64,000 nucleotides of DNA from Bacillus marasmi. GTDB lineage: Bacteria; Bacillota; Bacilli; Bacillales; Cytobacillaceae. Of the stretch, positions 51,735-61,045 are shown one piece after another. Below the pieces are notes generated by a model. The model worked only from the letters and a program-made list of their open reading frames with translations. It made no database searches and had not been told where the DNA came from. The position numbers and the translations under genes were made by a program. The stretch lies in assembly GCF_902168435.1 (NCBI RefSeq), contig NZ_LR656165.1:186001-250000 (forward strand), in the 5' to 3' direction. Numbering within the stretch: the stretch's first letter is position 1; each line of letters opens with the position of its first letter.

Positions 51735-52508
51735 TTAAACAACTTTAGCTTCTGTGTGTAGTAGTGATACAAGTTCTTTTACTTGTTCACCAATTTCACC
51801 GGAAAGTACTTTTCCAGCTTCTTTTTGAGCCGGTAAGTAGATTTCAATTGTTTTTGTTTTTGGTGCAACATCATCTTCATCAAGATCTAAATCATCAAGC
51901 TCAAGCTCTTCTAAAGGCTTTTTCTTTGCTTTCATGATTCCTGGTAAAGATGGGTAGCGTGGCTCGTTTAAGCCTTGTTGAGCAGTTACTAGTAATGGTA
52001 ATGAAGTTTCGATTACTTCAGAATCCCCTTCAACATCGCGAGTAACTGTAGCGTTTGTTCCATCGATTTCTAATTTTGTAATTGTTGTTACGTAAGGGAT
52101 GTTTAGTAATTCAGCAACACGTGGACCAACTTGACCTGAACCACCGTCGATTGCTACGTTACCAGCAAGAATTAATTCTGCATCTTTATCCTTTAAGTAT
52201 TCAGCAATGATCTTTGCAGTTGTGAATTGGTCAGAAGCTTCTAAATCATCTTCAGTGTTAATTAATACTGCTTTATCAGCACCCATTGCTAAAGCCGTAC
52301 GAAGTTGTTTTTCAGCTTCTTCATTACCTACAGAAATAACTGTTACTTCTCCACCTTGAGCATCACGGACTTGAATTGCTTCTTCAATCGCATATTCATC
52401 GTAAGGGTTGATGATGAATTCTGCGCCATCTTCATTAATTTTTCCACCAGAAATGGTGATTTTTTCTTCAGTATCGAAGGTTCTTTTCATCAATACATAA
52501 ATGTTCAT
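51735..52508 (-). CDS. etfB: Electron transfer flavoprotein, beta subunit
   Basis: Partner of EtfA; binds AMP. 257 residues. The signature VTRDVEGDSEVIETSLPLLVTAQQGLNEPRYPS is recognised by its core LPLLVTAQQGLNEPRYPS. ATG 52508 follows GGAGGG. The gap to etfA is 73 nt. Confidence 0.97.
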   Translation of the reverse strand: MNIYVLMKRTFDTEEKITISGGKINEDGAEFIINPYDEYAIEEAIQVRDAQGGEVTVISVGNEEAEKQLRTALAMGADKAVLINTEDDLEASDQFTTAKIIAEYLKDKDAELILAGNVAIDGGSGQVGPRVAELLNIPYVTTITKLEIDGTNATVTRDVEGDSEVIETSLPLLVTAQQGLNEPRYPSLPGIMKAKKKPLEELELDDLDLDEDDVAPKTKTIEIYLPAQKEAGKVLSGEIGEQVKELVSLLHTEAKVV

Positions 52509-52601
52509 TAAGTTTCCCTCCTGAAAATAATGTCGTTAATTGTCGGAACATTGTATTAGTTCCAAAGATTGCGAAAATTCTTATCAAAAATTTTTGCTGG
52601 A

Positions 52602-53375
52602 TTATTTACCAACGAAATTTGGTTCACGTTTATCAATAAATGCAGTAATACCTTCTTGACCGTCAGCAGATTCAAACACTTGGCCGAATAGTACAGCTTC
52701 ACGTTCTACACCAGCATGGAATTTCTCTGGCTTGTTATAGTTAAAAAGTTCTAAAATTGCTTTAATCGCAATTGGACTCTTCTTCGCAATTTGACCTGCA
52801 ATTTTATAAGCATTTTCCAGTAATTGTTCTTCTGGATAAGCGTGATTTGCAAGTCCCGCTTGAACAGCTTCAACACCAGTAATTGGTTTGCTAGTTAATA
52901 GCATTTCAGCAGCTAACGCTGTACCAACATAACGTGGAAGACGTTGACTTCCAGCAAAGCCTGGAATTAAGCCTAATGACAATTCTGGTAATCCTAATTT
53001 TGCAGTTTCAGTTACAAGACGGAAATGACAAGCCATCGCAAGCTCCAGTCCTCCACCAAGCGCTGCACCATGAATCGCCGCAATGATCGGTTTTTCGAAG
53101 TTTTCCATGCGCTCGAACAGATTTTGTCCAAGGCGAGCTAAATCGCTAAATTGTTCGCCATTTTCAATTGTTGTAAATTCTTTAATATCAGCACCAGCTG
53201 AGAAGAAACGTCCTTCACCATGAATAAGGATAACTCGAACATTTTCATCCTGCTCGATTTCATTTAACACAAGCGCTAATTCCTTTAATACTTGTGAAGA
53301 AAGAGCATTAGCTGGACCTTTTGCAATCGTGATTGTCGCAATCCGATTTTCTGTGGACCATTTTAAGTATTCCAC
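52602..53375 (-). CDS. fadB: Enoyl-CoA hydratase (crotonase family)
   Basis: Hydrates trans-2-enoyl-CoA in beta-oxidation. 257 residues from GTG 53375, with AAGGAGGGG 6 nt upstream; the longer frame reaches into fadR. Oxyanion-hole segments FSAGADIKEF (about 63-72) and HGAALGGGLELAMACHFR (about 108-125) are intact. It is the ysiB/fadB gene of the fadR-fadB-etfBA operon. Confidence 0.93.
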   Translation of the reverse strand: MEYLKWSTENRIATITIAKGPANALSSQVLKELALVLNEIEQDENVRVILIHGEGRFFSAGADIKEFTTIENGEQFSDLARLGQNLFERMENFEKPIIAAIHGAALGGGLELAMACHFRLVTETAKLGLPELSLGLIPGFAGSQRLPRYVGTALAAEMLLTSKPITGVEAVQAGLANHAYPEEQLLENAYKIAGQIAKKSPIAIKAILELFNYNKPEKFHAGVEREAVLFGQVFESADGQEGITAFIDKREPNFVGK

Positions 53376-53415
53376 GTATTTCCCCTCCTTGTAGGCTGCT
53401 TTACCATTTATCTTG

Positions 53416-54000
53416 CTAATCCCTGCCACAACCATGTAACAATAAATGCTGAACCTTTGGGGCTAGTGCAATAAGATTATATTTTTGCTCATTCATCACC
53501 CAAGTTGTAATCGTCTCATCAATTGTTCCGAAGATCATTTGACGAGCCAGTCGAATATCGAGCGATGGTGAAAATTCACCATTTTCGATACCTTCCTGCA
53601 AAATTTGATCAACAACTTTTAAATACCCCTTAAGAACATCACTAAGCTCCAGTCGTAGTTCAATATTTGCCTGTCTCAACTCAAGCTGTATCACCCGCGC
53701 TAAATGGTGGTCATTCGACAGCATTTCAAAATGGGATTCAACCAATACTAATAATTTCTCTGCTGCGGTACTTAATCCTGCAATTTTTGTCTGAAGATTT
53801 TCTACAAAATTCCCCATTTTTTCCTGAAAAAGAGAGATAAGGATATCTTCTTTATTTTTAAAATAAAGATAGATTGTACCGTCTGCAACACCCGCTTGTT
53901 TGGCAATTTTTGACACTTGCGCTTGATGGTAACCGTTTTCGGCAATCACTATAACCGCTGCATCAATAATTTGTCGATATTTCGGTTTATCTTTTTTCAC
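53416..54000 (-). CDS. fadR: TetR-family fatty-acid degradation repressor FadR
   Basis: Represses beta-oxidation genes until long-chain acyl-CoA binds. 194 residues from GTG 54000 (AGGGAGAG 6 nt upstream), equal to B. subtilis FadR (YsiA); the frame extends to ATG 54039. N-terminal TetR HTH: AAVIVIAENGYHQAQVSKIA and GVADGTIYLYFKNKEDIL. A FadR box lies on its own promoter, so it is likely autoregulated together with fadB and etfBA. Confidence 0.94.
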   Translation of the reverse strand: MKKDKPKYRQIIDAAVIVIAENGYHQAQVSKIAKQAGVADGTIYLYFKNKEDILISLFQEKMGNFVENLQTKIAGLSTAAEKLLVLVESHFEMLSNDHHLARVIQLELRQANIELRLELSDVLKGYLKVVDQILQEGIENGEFSPSLDIRLARQMIFGTIDETITTWVMNEQKYNLIALAPKVQHLLLHGCGRD

Positions 54001-54047
54001 GATAATCTCTCCCTTAAGAGATTTATGTATTGGGGTCATTTATAGAT

Positions 54048-54065
54048 TGAATGAATAACCATTCA
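54048..54065 (-). promoter_or_regulatory. FadR operator
   Basis: TGAATGAATAACCATTCA matches the known FadR (YsiA) box TGAATGANTANTCATTCA except at one base. It lies 9-26 nt downstream of the -10, over the likely start of transcription. Confidence 0.88.
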
Positions 54066-54073
54066 GTACTTTT

Positions 54074-54102
54074 ACTATAATATTCTGAAAATTATCTGTC
54101 AA
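54074..54102 (-). promoter_or_regulatory. SigA promoter of fadR-fadB-etfBA
   Basis: TTGACA (54097-54102), 17-nt spacer, TATAGT (54074-54079) on the minus strand: a near-consensus promoter inside what is a single operon with lcfA in B. subtilis. Confidence 0.9.
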
Positions 54103-54126
54103 CCAGAATCAGCCTTTTCACGAACC

Positions 54127-54156
54127 AAAAAAAAGCCGAAATTTCGGCTTTTTTTT
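54127..54156 (-). terminator. Terminator of lcfA
   Basis: Stem AAGCCGAAA / TTTCGGCTT (54133-54150) with runs of A and T on both sides, 14 nt after the lcfA stop. It separates lcfA from fadR. Confidence 0.9.
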
Positions 54157-54169
54157 ACAATTCTAGCGT

Positions 54170-55876
54170 CTAAGCATGCTTCTCGTCATCGCGGTTTTCG
54201 TTGATACGACAGCGTTCTTCCTCCACTAACGCTCTTCTTAAAATTTTACCAATCGCGCTTTTTGGAAGCTCCTGTCGAAATTCATATAACCGCGGGACCT
54301 TATAGGAGGCCAATTCTTTGCGAGTAAATTGATCAAGTTCCTCCTCCGTTACAACTGCTCCCTCCTTTAAGACGATATATGCCTTAACCGTTTCACCGCG
54401 ATATGGATCAGGTACTCCAGCAACAACCACCTCGGCTACAGCCTCATGCTGATACAATACCTCTTCAATATCACGGGGATAAATATTGAAACCACCCGCA
54501 ATAATAATATCTTTTTTGCGGTCAACTACATAAAAATATCCATTTTCATCCATATACCCTAAATCACCCGTTAATAACCAGCCGTCGCGAAACGTATCAG
54601 CTGTTTCTTCAGGTTTATTCCAATAGCCCTTCATCACTTGAGGGCCTTTAATAACGATTTCTCCAATTTCACCAATCGGTAGCTCTTCACCGTTTTCAAG
54701 TGAAACAATCTTCGCGCAAGTATCAGGAAATGGCACGCCAATGCTTCCTTTAACGCGGTTTCCCCACAGTAAGTTGGCATGAGTGACCGGGGATGTTTCC
54801 GATAGACCATACCCTTCCACCAGCTTGCCGCCTGTTACTTCTTCAAACTGCTCTTGTACTTCGATTGGCAATGGTGCGGAACCGCTTATACAGGCATCAA
54901 TCGAAGAAAGGTCATATTTTTGGATATCAGGATGGTTTAGTAGTCCGATATAAATAGTGGGTGCACCTGGAAATAGAGTGGGTTTTTGTGATTGGATGGT
55001 TTTAAGAGCGGTGAGAGGATCGAATTTGGGAAGTAATACAATTTTGTGAGCATCAATGATCGAAAGAAGCATGACCGTCGTCATCCCGTAAACATGGAAA
55101 AATGGAACAATGCCAAGTAACGTCTCCTGACCAGGTTTACATTTATAAAGCCAAGTCCGGCACATAATGGTGTTGGCTGCCAGATTTTGATGGGTGAGCA
55201 TGACACCTTTTGGCGTTCCGGTTGTCCCACCTGTATATTGCAGGACAGCTAAATCTTCGTCTATTTGAATGCTCGGAATAGATAAATGCTCAGTTTGTGC
55301 TTTAAGAATTTCGGTGAGTAAATGATGATTACCTTTATGTCTTACATTTACAACGAGACCGTATTGCTTTTTTTGAATGAAAGGATAGATAAGATTCTTC
55401 GGGAAGGGGAGAAAGTCCTTGATAGCGGTTACAATAATTTGCTGCAGCTCGGTCTTCTGCCTTATTTTTGCCACACGTGGAAACAGAATATCCAAACAAA
55501 TAATCGCCTTTGCCCCTGAATCCTTCATCTGATACTCTAGCTCCCGCTCTGTGTATAACGGATTCGTTTGCACCACTACTGCACCAGCTAGCAATATACC
55601 AAAGAAGCTTATTACTGCCTGAGGAGTGTTTGGTAGCATGATTGCAACGCGGTCACCTTTTTTGATTCCAAGATTTTGGAGATAGACTGCAAGCTTCAAA
55701 GCAGATTGATAAAGCTGTTGATAGGTTAGCTCCTTTCCCATAAAATGAAGCGCAGTTTTGTTCGGATAATCCGCAGCTGCACGCTGTAAATATTCATGTA
55801 TCGGAATGCCGTCATAATCAAGAGTTTCAGGAATTTCGTTCGGATAATGCCTCAACCAAGGCCTAGAATCTCTCAA
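54170..55876 (-). CDS. lcfA: Long-chain fatty-acid-CoA ligase
   Basis: Activates fatty acids for beta-oxidation through an acyl-adenylate. 568 residues (B. subtilis LcfA about 560). AMP-binding motif LQYTGGTTGTPKGVML (about 215-230), GYGLSETSPVTH, and C-terminal GDLGYMDENGYFYVVDRKKDIII. Start TTG 55876 has GGAGGG 7 nt upstream. No good promoter is visible in the short stretch before the family B repeat, and no FadR box. Confidence 0.95.
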   Translation of the reverse strand: MRDSRPWLRHYPNEIPETLDYDGIPIHEYLQRAAADYPNKTALHFMGKELTYQQLYQSALKLAVYLQNLGIKKGDRVAIMLPNTPQAVISFFGILLAGAVVVQTNPLYTERELEYQMKDSGAKAIICLDILFPRVAKIRQKTELQQIIVTAIKDFLPFPKNLIYPFIQKKQYGLVVNVRHKGNHHLLTEILKAQTEHLSIPSIQIDEDLAVLQYTGGTTGTPKGVMLTHQNLAANTIMCRTWLYKCKPGQETLLGIVPFFHVYGMTTVMLLSIIDAHKIVLLPKFDPLTALKTIQSQKPTLFPGAPTIYIGLLNHPDIQKYDLSSIDACISGSAPLPIEVQEQFEEVTGGKLVEGYGLSETSPVTHANLLWGNRVKGSIGVPFPDTCAKIVSLENGEELPIGEIGEIVIKGPQVMKGYWNKPEETADTFRDGWLLTGDLGYMDENGYFYVVDRKKDIIIAGGFNIYPRDIEEVLYQHEAVAEVVVAGVPDPYRGETVKAYIVLKEGAVVTEEELDQFTRKELASYKVPRLYEFRQELPKSAIGKILRRALVEEERCRINENRDDEKHA

Positions 55877-55923
55877 ACTCGGTCCCTCCTACTTGTTGTT
55901 TTAGATAAGGGCTGTTTTTGTCA

Positions 55924-56052
55924 GTAGATTGGAGCGGAAGGCACGAAGACTCCTGTGGGAATGCGGGGCTGGGAGACCCCACAGGCGCAAGGCGCCGAGG
56001 AGGCTCTCTGCACCGCCCACGAACCGCACGTGCCTGGAGCAGAAATCAACCC
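55924..56052 (+). repeat. Dispersed repeat family B, copy 2
   Basis: GGAGCGGAAGGCACGAAGAC, GGGAGACCCCACAGGCGC, GCGCCGAGGAGGCTC and GTGCCTGGAGCAGAAATCA, matching 39700-39836 in inverse orientation. It occupies the place where the lcfA promoter is expected. Confidence 0.88.
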
Positions 56053-56072
56053 ACATTCATAACTCAGCTTAG

Positions 56073-56106
56073 AAAAAAGGAGGCTGACCAATATGTCATC
56101 CTCCTT
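56073..56106 (-). terminator. Terminator after the yshE group
   Basis: Stem AAGGAGG-GAC / GTC-CCTCCTT (56077-56106), followed on the minus strand by TTTTTTC. Confidence 0.8.
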
Positions 56107-56113
56107 AAGATTC

Positions 56114-56197
56114 TTATGCAAAAAACAACAAATAAATGAGTCCGATAAGAATGAATCCGCCGCAAAGTACAAAAAGTATCTTCGCTAATCTCTCCAT
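56114..56197 (-). CDS. 27-residue single-pass membrane peptide
   Basis: ATG 56197 follows AAGGAGAGG with 5-6 nt spacing; the ribosome site begins right after the yshE stop codon, and the terminator lies 7 nt after the peptide stop. The product starts MERLAKILF and is one hydrophobic helix with a Cys-Gly-Gly (residues 12-14) in the middle. The arrangement (coupled ribosome site, short distance, terminator) is that of a real third-position gene. I do not recognise the peptide; a partner or regulator of YshE is a guess from position. Confidence 0.6.
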   Translation of the reverse strand: MERLAKILFVLCGGFILIGLIYLLFFA

Positions 56198-56212
56198 TAT
56201 TTTTTCCTCTCC

Positions 56213-56620
56213 TTACGAAATACCTGCACCTATTACAAAGGATAAACCAATTGAAATCATCATCGAAATGAAGCCGACGGCGCGGTTATCATTTTTTATT
56301 TCTTCATCTATTTTAAAAGATGGAGTTAAAAACTCAAAAATAAAGTAGCCTAAAAGGAGAAGCACGAAGCCAAAAATCCCCCAGCTAATCATCGTGATAA
56401 GTGAATCGTGTTGTAAAATGGAATGTCGAAAAATATTGGCGATACCAAATATCTTTCCTCCTGTAGCCATCGCTACTGAAATATTTCCTTTTTTTATTTC
56501 GTCCCAGTTTTTATACTTGGTGACGAGCTCAAACACCGCTAAAAACACAACAAGAAAAAGGATTACCACACTATAATAGGCCGCTGTTTCAACATATTGA
56601 TTTTCCCAAAATTGATTCAT
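56213..56620 (-). CDS. yshE: DUF350 membrane protein YshE
   Basis: 135-residue integral membrane protein with four hydrophobic helices (about 15-35, 50-70, 73-97, 112-135) and conserved NISVAMATGGKIFGIANIF, typical of the DUF350 family. ATG 56620 and GTG 56629 are both possible starts. It follows mutS2 as in B. subtilis. The function is unknown. Confidence 0.9.
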   Translation of the reverse strand: MNQFWENQYVETAAYYSVVILFLVVFLAVFELVTKYKNWDEIKKGNISVAMATGGKIFGIANIFRHSILQHDSLITMISWGIFGFVLLLLGYFIFEFLTPSFKIDEEIKNDNRAVGFISMMISIGLSFVIGAGIS

Positions 56621-56652
56621 ACCTAGCACGCATCCTTCATATCAGACCGACA

Positions 56653-59013
56653 TTATTTAAATTCAACAATCGTAACACCTGTGCCGCCTTCACCAGCATC
56701 TCCAAAGCGAATCTTTTTAACGGAGCGGTGATTTTTTAAATATTCCTGTACCCCTTGGCGCAGGGCACCGGTTCCTTTCCCGTGAATAATCGACACTCGA
56801 GGATATCCAGCAAGCAATGCATCATCAACGTATTTTTCCACACGCATTAATGCATTTTCAAAACGTTCCCCGCGCAAATCAAGCTCAAGGCTGACATGAT
56901 AATCTCTGCCTTTTACTGTGGCCAAGTGCCGTTTTTCCTCCTGCTTAGGTGTACTGATATATTCAAGGTCTGTTTCATCAACCTTCATTTTTAAAATCCC
57001 AATTTGAACTTCCCATTGTCCATCTGATTTTCTTGTAATCAATGTTCCTTTTTGACCGAAGCTGATAACCTTAACTTCATCACCTGGTGTTAACACATGC
57101 TTTTTGCTAGCCGTTTTCACTGGTGATTTTTTCTTAGGTAGTGTAGGCGTCGCTTCCTCAAGACGTTTCCGAGCTTCGATTAGCTCATGTTCCTTCACTT
57201 CTGCTTGCTTGTCAATCCGCAGCTTCCGCAAATCACGAATAATGTGTTCAGCTTCAGCCTTCGCTTTTGCAACTAACTCTGATGCTTCCTCAGCAGCTTT
57301 GGCAAACATTTGATCCTTGTGCTCGTAGAAAGAAATCATTTCCTTCTGAAGATCCTTATGTAGCTTTTCAGCATTCCGTAGTAAACCATGAGCTTTTTCT
57401 TCTTCATACTCTGCTTGTCGTCTCGATTCCTCTAATGAGGCAATCATATTCTCAATCTGATTTGTGTCTGCACTTATATGAGTTTTGGCATTGGCAATGA
57501 CTCTCTCATCCAAACCGAGTCGGCGCGAAATTTCAAAGGCATTGCTTCGTCCTGGGACACCAATCAGTAGCTTATAAGTTGGACTAAGTGTTTCTACATC
57601 AAATTCGACGCTTGCATTGCTTACTCCTTCCCGATTATAGCCGTAAGCCTTTAGCTCGGGATAGTGGGTTGTGGCAATGACCTTCGCACCACGCTTATAC
57701 ACTTCATCTAAAATCGAAATCGCTAGTGCTGCACCCTCCTGTGGGTCGGTTCCGGCTCCTAGCTCATCGAAAAGAACTAAGCTGTTCGATTCAACCCGTT
57801 TTAGGATGTCTACGATATTGACCATATGCGAGGAAAATGTACTTAAGCTTTGTTCAATCGATTGTTCATCACCAATATCAGCGTAAACCTCATCAAAGAC
57901 AGCCATTTCTGAGCCATCTAACGCAGGAATTTGCAGGCCTGCCTGTGCCATTAGCGTACATAGACCAACCGTTTTTAAGGTGACGGTTTTACCACCCGTA
58001 TTTGGACCGGTAATAACAATCGTTGAAAAATCGAAACCAATTTTAATATCATTTGCGACGACTTCATTGATTGGAATTAAGGGATGTCGTGCTTTGTTTA
58101 ATGAGATTCTTCCTTCGTGATTCATGAGCGGCTTTGATGCTTTTATTCTTTTGCCATAACGGGCTTTAGCAAACATAAAATCAAGCTGAGCTAGTATATC
58201 CACAATCGTTTCAAGGTCGGGTTGCTGTTCAGCCACCATTCCTGATAACACAATTAAAATGCGTTGGATTTCCTGTTCCTCTTTTAATCGAATAGCTTGT
58301 AATTCATTATTCAATTCAACCACAGTTTGCGGTTCTATAAACAAGGTTTGACCAGAGGCACTTTGGTCATGAATAATTCCGCCGTAATGACTGCGGTACT
58401 CATGTTTAACCGGGATGACAAACCGGTCATTTCGGATTGTAATCAAGGCATCGGAAAGCATTTTTGCCGCGTTTGAGGAGCGAATCATACTTTCGAGTTT
58501 TTCGCGAACCCGCGCTTCCTTCGAGCGAAGCTGATGTCTTAATGAGCGAAGCGTTTCACTCGCACTATCGAGCACCTCTCCGTTATCATCAATCGCTATT
58601 TTTATCGATTGCTCAAGCTCTGCTAAGACAACGATTTGCTCAGCGAATTCAACTAGGATTGGTATATGGAGTTCTTCCTCGGCAACATCGTCGATAAATC
58701 GTTTCATTTGACGGCTAGCATGAATCGTACTTGCCACTTGCATTAATTCGTAGGGACTTAAACTTCCGCCAATCGCTGCCCGTTTTATATGAGCGCGAAT
58801 ATCGAAAATCCCACCGAGCGGAATATTTCCTTTAATTCGTAATACGTTAGCCGCCTCGTCCGTTTCCTCTTGCAGTCTAACCACCTCGTCAAAATCGGAA
58901 GATGGGACGAGCTTTTCTGTCTTATCTCGCCCTAACGATGACGAAACATGCTCCAGTAATTGTTCTTTAATTTTATCAAATTCTAATACTCTCAGTACTC
59001 GTTTTTCGTGCAC
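56653..59013 (-). CDS. mutSB: Endonuclease MutS2 (MutSB)
   Basis: MutS-family ATPase; B. subtilis MutS2 acts on collided ribosomes and was earlier linked to control of recombination. 786 residues. Walker [11 protein letters not shown] near 334, Walker [17 protein letters not shown], a long coiled coil (about 510-620), KOW-like segment, and C-terminal Smr nuclease domain with [12 protein letters not shown] and [11 protein letters not shown]. No mismatch-recognition domain. Start GTG 59013 has AAGGAGGA 7 nt upstream. Confidence 0.96.
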   Translation of the reverse strand: MHEKRVLRVLEFDKIKEQLLEHVSSSLGRDKTEKLVPSSDFDEVVRLQEETDEAANVLRIKGNIPLGGIFDIRAHIKRAAIGGSLSPYELMQVASTIHASRQMKRFIDDVAEEELHIPILVEFAEQIVVLAELEQSIKIAIDDNGEVLDSASETLRSLRHQLRSKEARVREKLESMIRSSNAAKMLSDALITIRNDRFVIPVKHEYRSHYGGIIHDQSASGQTLFIEPQTVVELNNELQAIRLKEEQEIQRILIVLSGMVAEQQPDLETIVDILAQLDFMFAKARYGKRIKASKPLMNHEGRISLNKARHPLIPINEVVANDIKIGFDFSTIVITGPNTGGKTVTLKTVGLCTLMAQAGLQIPALDGSEMAVFDEVYADIGDEQSIEQSLSTFSSHMVNIVDILKRVESNSLVLFDELGAGTDPQEGAALAISILDEVYKRGAKVIATTHYPELKAYGYNREGVSNASVEFDVETLSPTYKLLIGVPGRSNAFEISRRLGLDERVIANAKTHISADTNQIENMIASLEESRRQAEYEEEKAHGLLRNAEKLHKDLQKEMISFYEHKDQMFAKAAEEASELVAKAKAEAEHIIRDLRKLRIDKQAEVKEHELIEARKRLEEATPTLPKKKSPVKTASKKHVLTPGDEVKVISFGQKGTLITRKSDGQWEVQIGILKMKVDETDLEYISTPKQEEKRHLATVKGRDYHVSLELDLRGERFENALMRVEKYVDDALLAGYPRVSIIHGKGTGALRQGVQEYLKNHRSVKKIRFGDAGEGGTGVTIVEFK

Positions 59014-59096
59014 GGAGTCATCCTCCTTTATTAAATCGGAGCGCCTATCTTATGCTGTTCATTTTGTAAATGGCAGTTTAGAACATCTTAGTATTT

Positions 59097-60815
59097 TTAA
59101 TCATTTCGCTTTAAAAAAGCCAGTAGCTCGTCGGTGCTTAATGCGTTTAAGACCGAAGTTCTCTTAATCCAGCCTTTCTTGGCGACCGCCGCTCCGATTT
59201 CCATATGATTTAACGTATCGATTTTATGTGCATCCGTATTAATGACTAACATAACTCCTGCTTCCTGCGCTTTTCGCAAATGCTCAGGTGCAAGGTCAAG
59301 CCGATGTGGATTCGCATTTAATTCCAATGCGGTATTCGTTTCCTTGGCTAGCTCGATAAGCATATCGATATCCACTGCATAGCCTTCGCGCCGCCCAATC
59401 AATCTACCAGTTGGGTGGGCGATAATATCAACATGAGCATTTTGCAAAGCAGTCCGTAAACGCTCCATGATTTTTTCCTTTGGTTGAGAAAATGAAGAAT
59501 GAATTGATGCTATGACTAAATCCATTTCCGCTAATAATTCATCATCATAATCAAGCGTACCATCTGGTAAAATATCCATTTCAATTCCTGCTAAAATCGT
59601 AAAGTTCTCATACTTTTCATTTAAGCGATTAATTTCCTCGCGCTGTTCTCTTATTCGCTCAGGTGTTAAACCATTCGCCACCTTTAAATACTGCGAATGA
59701 TCAGTAATCGCCATATACTGATAACCACGAGCGATACAGGCTTTTACCATTTCCTCAATCGAATATGCTCCATCACTCCAGGTTGAGTGCATATGTAGGT
59801 CACCCTTAATATGTTCGACCGATATTAACTCCAGATCATTTGTGAAATGATCCACTTCTGATCCATCCTCGCGAATTTCCGGAGGGAAATGAGGAAGACC
59901 AAAATGTGCGTAAAAATCAGCCTCACTTGTGAAGGTTGTGACTTCACCCGTTTCAATATTTTCCACGCCATACTCACTTATTTTTTCACCGCGCTCCTTT
60001 GCGAGCTGTCTCATTTTAATATTATGGTCCTTTGAACCGGTGAAATGATGAAGAGTTGAAGCGAACTGCTCAGGGGTCACAATCCGAAAATCAACAGAAA
60101 CATCGTAGCTAAACTCAAATGTCACTGACACCTTTGTAGAGCCCGCAGCTATTGTCTCTTTAATATTAGATAGTTTAAGGAGCTGCTCTTTAATCAATTC
60201 AGGCTGTTCTGTCGCAATAATAAAGTCCAAATCCTTAATCGTTTCTCTCATTCGGCGGAGACTGCCTGCCCTCGAATATTGGACGATTCCTTTAAATTCG
60301 TTCAGTGCCGCTTCAATAGACTCAGCGATTGGTAGCATGAAAGCAAGCGGCAGCCGTTCTGGTCGCTTACCAACCTCCATAATCGAAGCGAGAATTTTCT
60401 CTTCGGTTTTTTTACCAAAGCCAGCAAGTGCTTGGACCTTTCCCGCTCGACACGCATCCTCTAGATCAACCACATTTTCAATTCCGAGCTCTTTGTAAAG
60501 CTTGGCTATCTTTTTTCCGCCTAATCCAGGTAATTGCAATAGCGGAATTAGTCCTTTTGGAACTTCTTCTTTCAGTTGCTGTAGGACACTAGAAGTACCC
60601 TTATCTATGTATTCAGTAATCACGGCTGCTGTCCCTTTCCCTATGCCTGAAAGAGCAGTAAAGTCAGGGATTTCTGATAAGCTACGGTCATCTGCCTCAA
60701 GTGCAGCTGCAGCTTTCCTAAAAGCAGCAGTTTTAAAGGTGTTTTCGCCTTTAAGCTCCATATAAATCGCAATCGTTTCTAACAAACGGATAATGTCTTT
60801 TTTATTCACTTCCAA
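59097..60815 (-). CDS. polX: DNA polymerase/3'-5' exonuclease PolX
   Basis: Family X polymerase for gap repair. 572 residues from TTG 60815 (AGGTGA 5 nt upstream). N-terminal helix-hairpin-helix segments (LSGIGKGTAAVI, LPGLGGKKIAKLYKELG), nucleotidyltransferase part with GSLRRMRETIKDLDFI, and a C-terminal PHP exonuclease domain starting DLHMHSTWSDG with ITDHSQ, EMDILPDG, and INTDAHKID. All metal-ligand motifs are intact. Confidence 0.95.
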   Translation of the reverse strand: MEVNKKDIIRLLETIAIYMELKGENTFKTAAFRKAAAALEADDRSLSEIPDFTALSGIGKGTAAVITEYIDKGTSSVLQQLKEEVPKGLIPLLQLPGLGGKKIAKLYKELGIENVVDLEDACRAGKVQALAGFGKKTEEKILASIMEVGKRPERLPLAFMLPIAESIEAALNEFKGIVQYSRAGSLRRMRETIKDLDFIIATEQPELIKEQLLKLSNIKETIAAGSTKVSVTFEFSYDVSVDFRIVTPEQFASTLHHFTGSKDHNIKMRQLAKERGEKISEYGVENIETGEVTTFTSEADFYAHFGLPHFPPEIREDGSEVDHFTNDLELISVEHIKGDLHMHSTWSDGAYSIEEMVKACIARGYQYMAITDHSQYLKVANGLTPERIREQREEINRLNEKYENFTILAGIEMDILPDGTLDYDDELLAEMDLVIASIHSSFSQPKEKIMERLRTALQNAHVDIIAHPTGRLIGRREGYAVDIDMLIELAKETNTALELNANPHRLDLAPEHLRKAQEAGVMLVINTDAHKIDTLNHMEIGAAVAKKGWIKRTSVLNALSTDELLAFLKRND

Positions 60816-60871
60816 TAAGCTCACCTGCCTCAAGTGGTGTTAACAGTATAAAAAAACATTGAACTAGTACA

Positions 60872-60995
60872 GTGTCTAGCGTAAGCCTCTAGGGGCTCAG
60901 GTCACAAGCCAACCCCTTCCGGAAATCAGGATTTCCTACAAGGGCTGTCTTACACCTGTCACCCCTGAGCAAGCTGTTTACGCTTTTCTTATTAT
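60872..60995 (-). repeat. Dispersed repeat family A, copy 3
   Basis: Inverse of the copy at 7682-7800: the plus strand shows AGGGGCTCAGGTCACAAGCC, CCGGAAATCAGGATTTCC, CACCTGTC and CCCCTGAGCAAG. It lies between polX and cvpA. Confidence 0.85.
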
Positions 60996-61010
60996 GATTC
61001 CCTTTTACAA

Positions 61011-61038
61011 AGAAAAACTTCTCTTATGAAGAGAAGTT
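61011..61038 (-). terminator. Terminator of zapA-cvpA
   Basis: Stem AACTTCTCTT (61016-61025) / AAGAGAAGTT (61029-61038), followed on the minus strand by TTTTTCTTT. Together with the repeat it separates cvpA from polX. Confidence 0.85.
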
Positions 61039-61045
61039 ATCTGTT

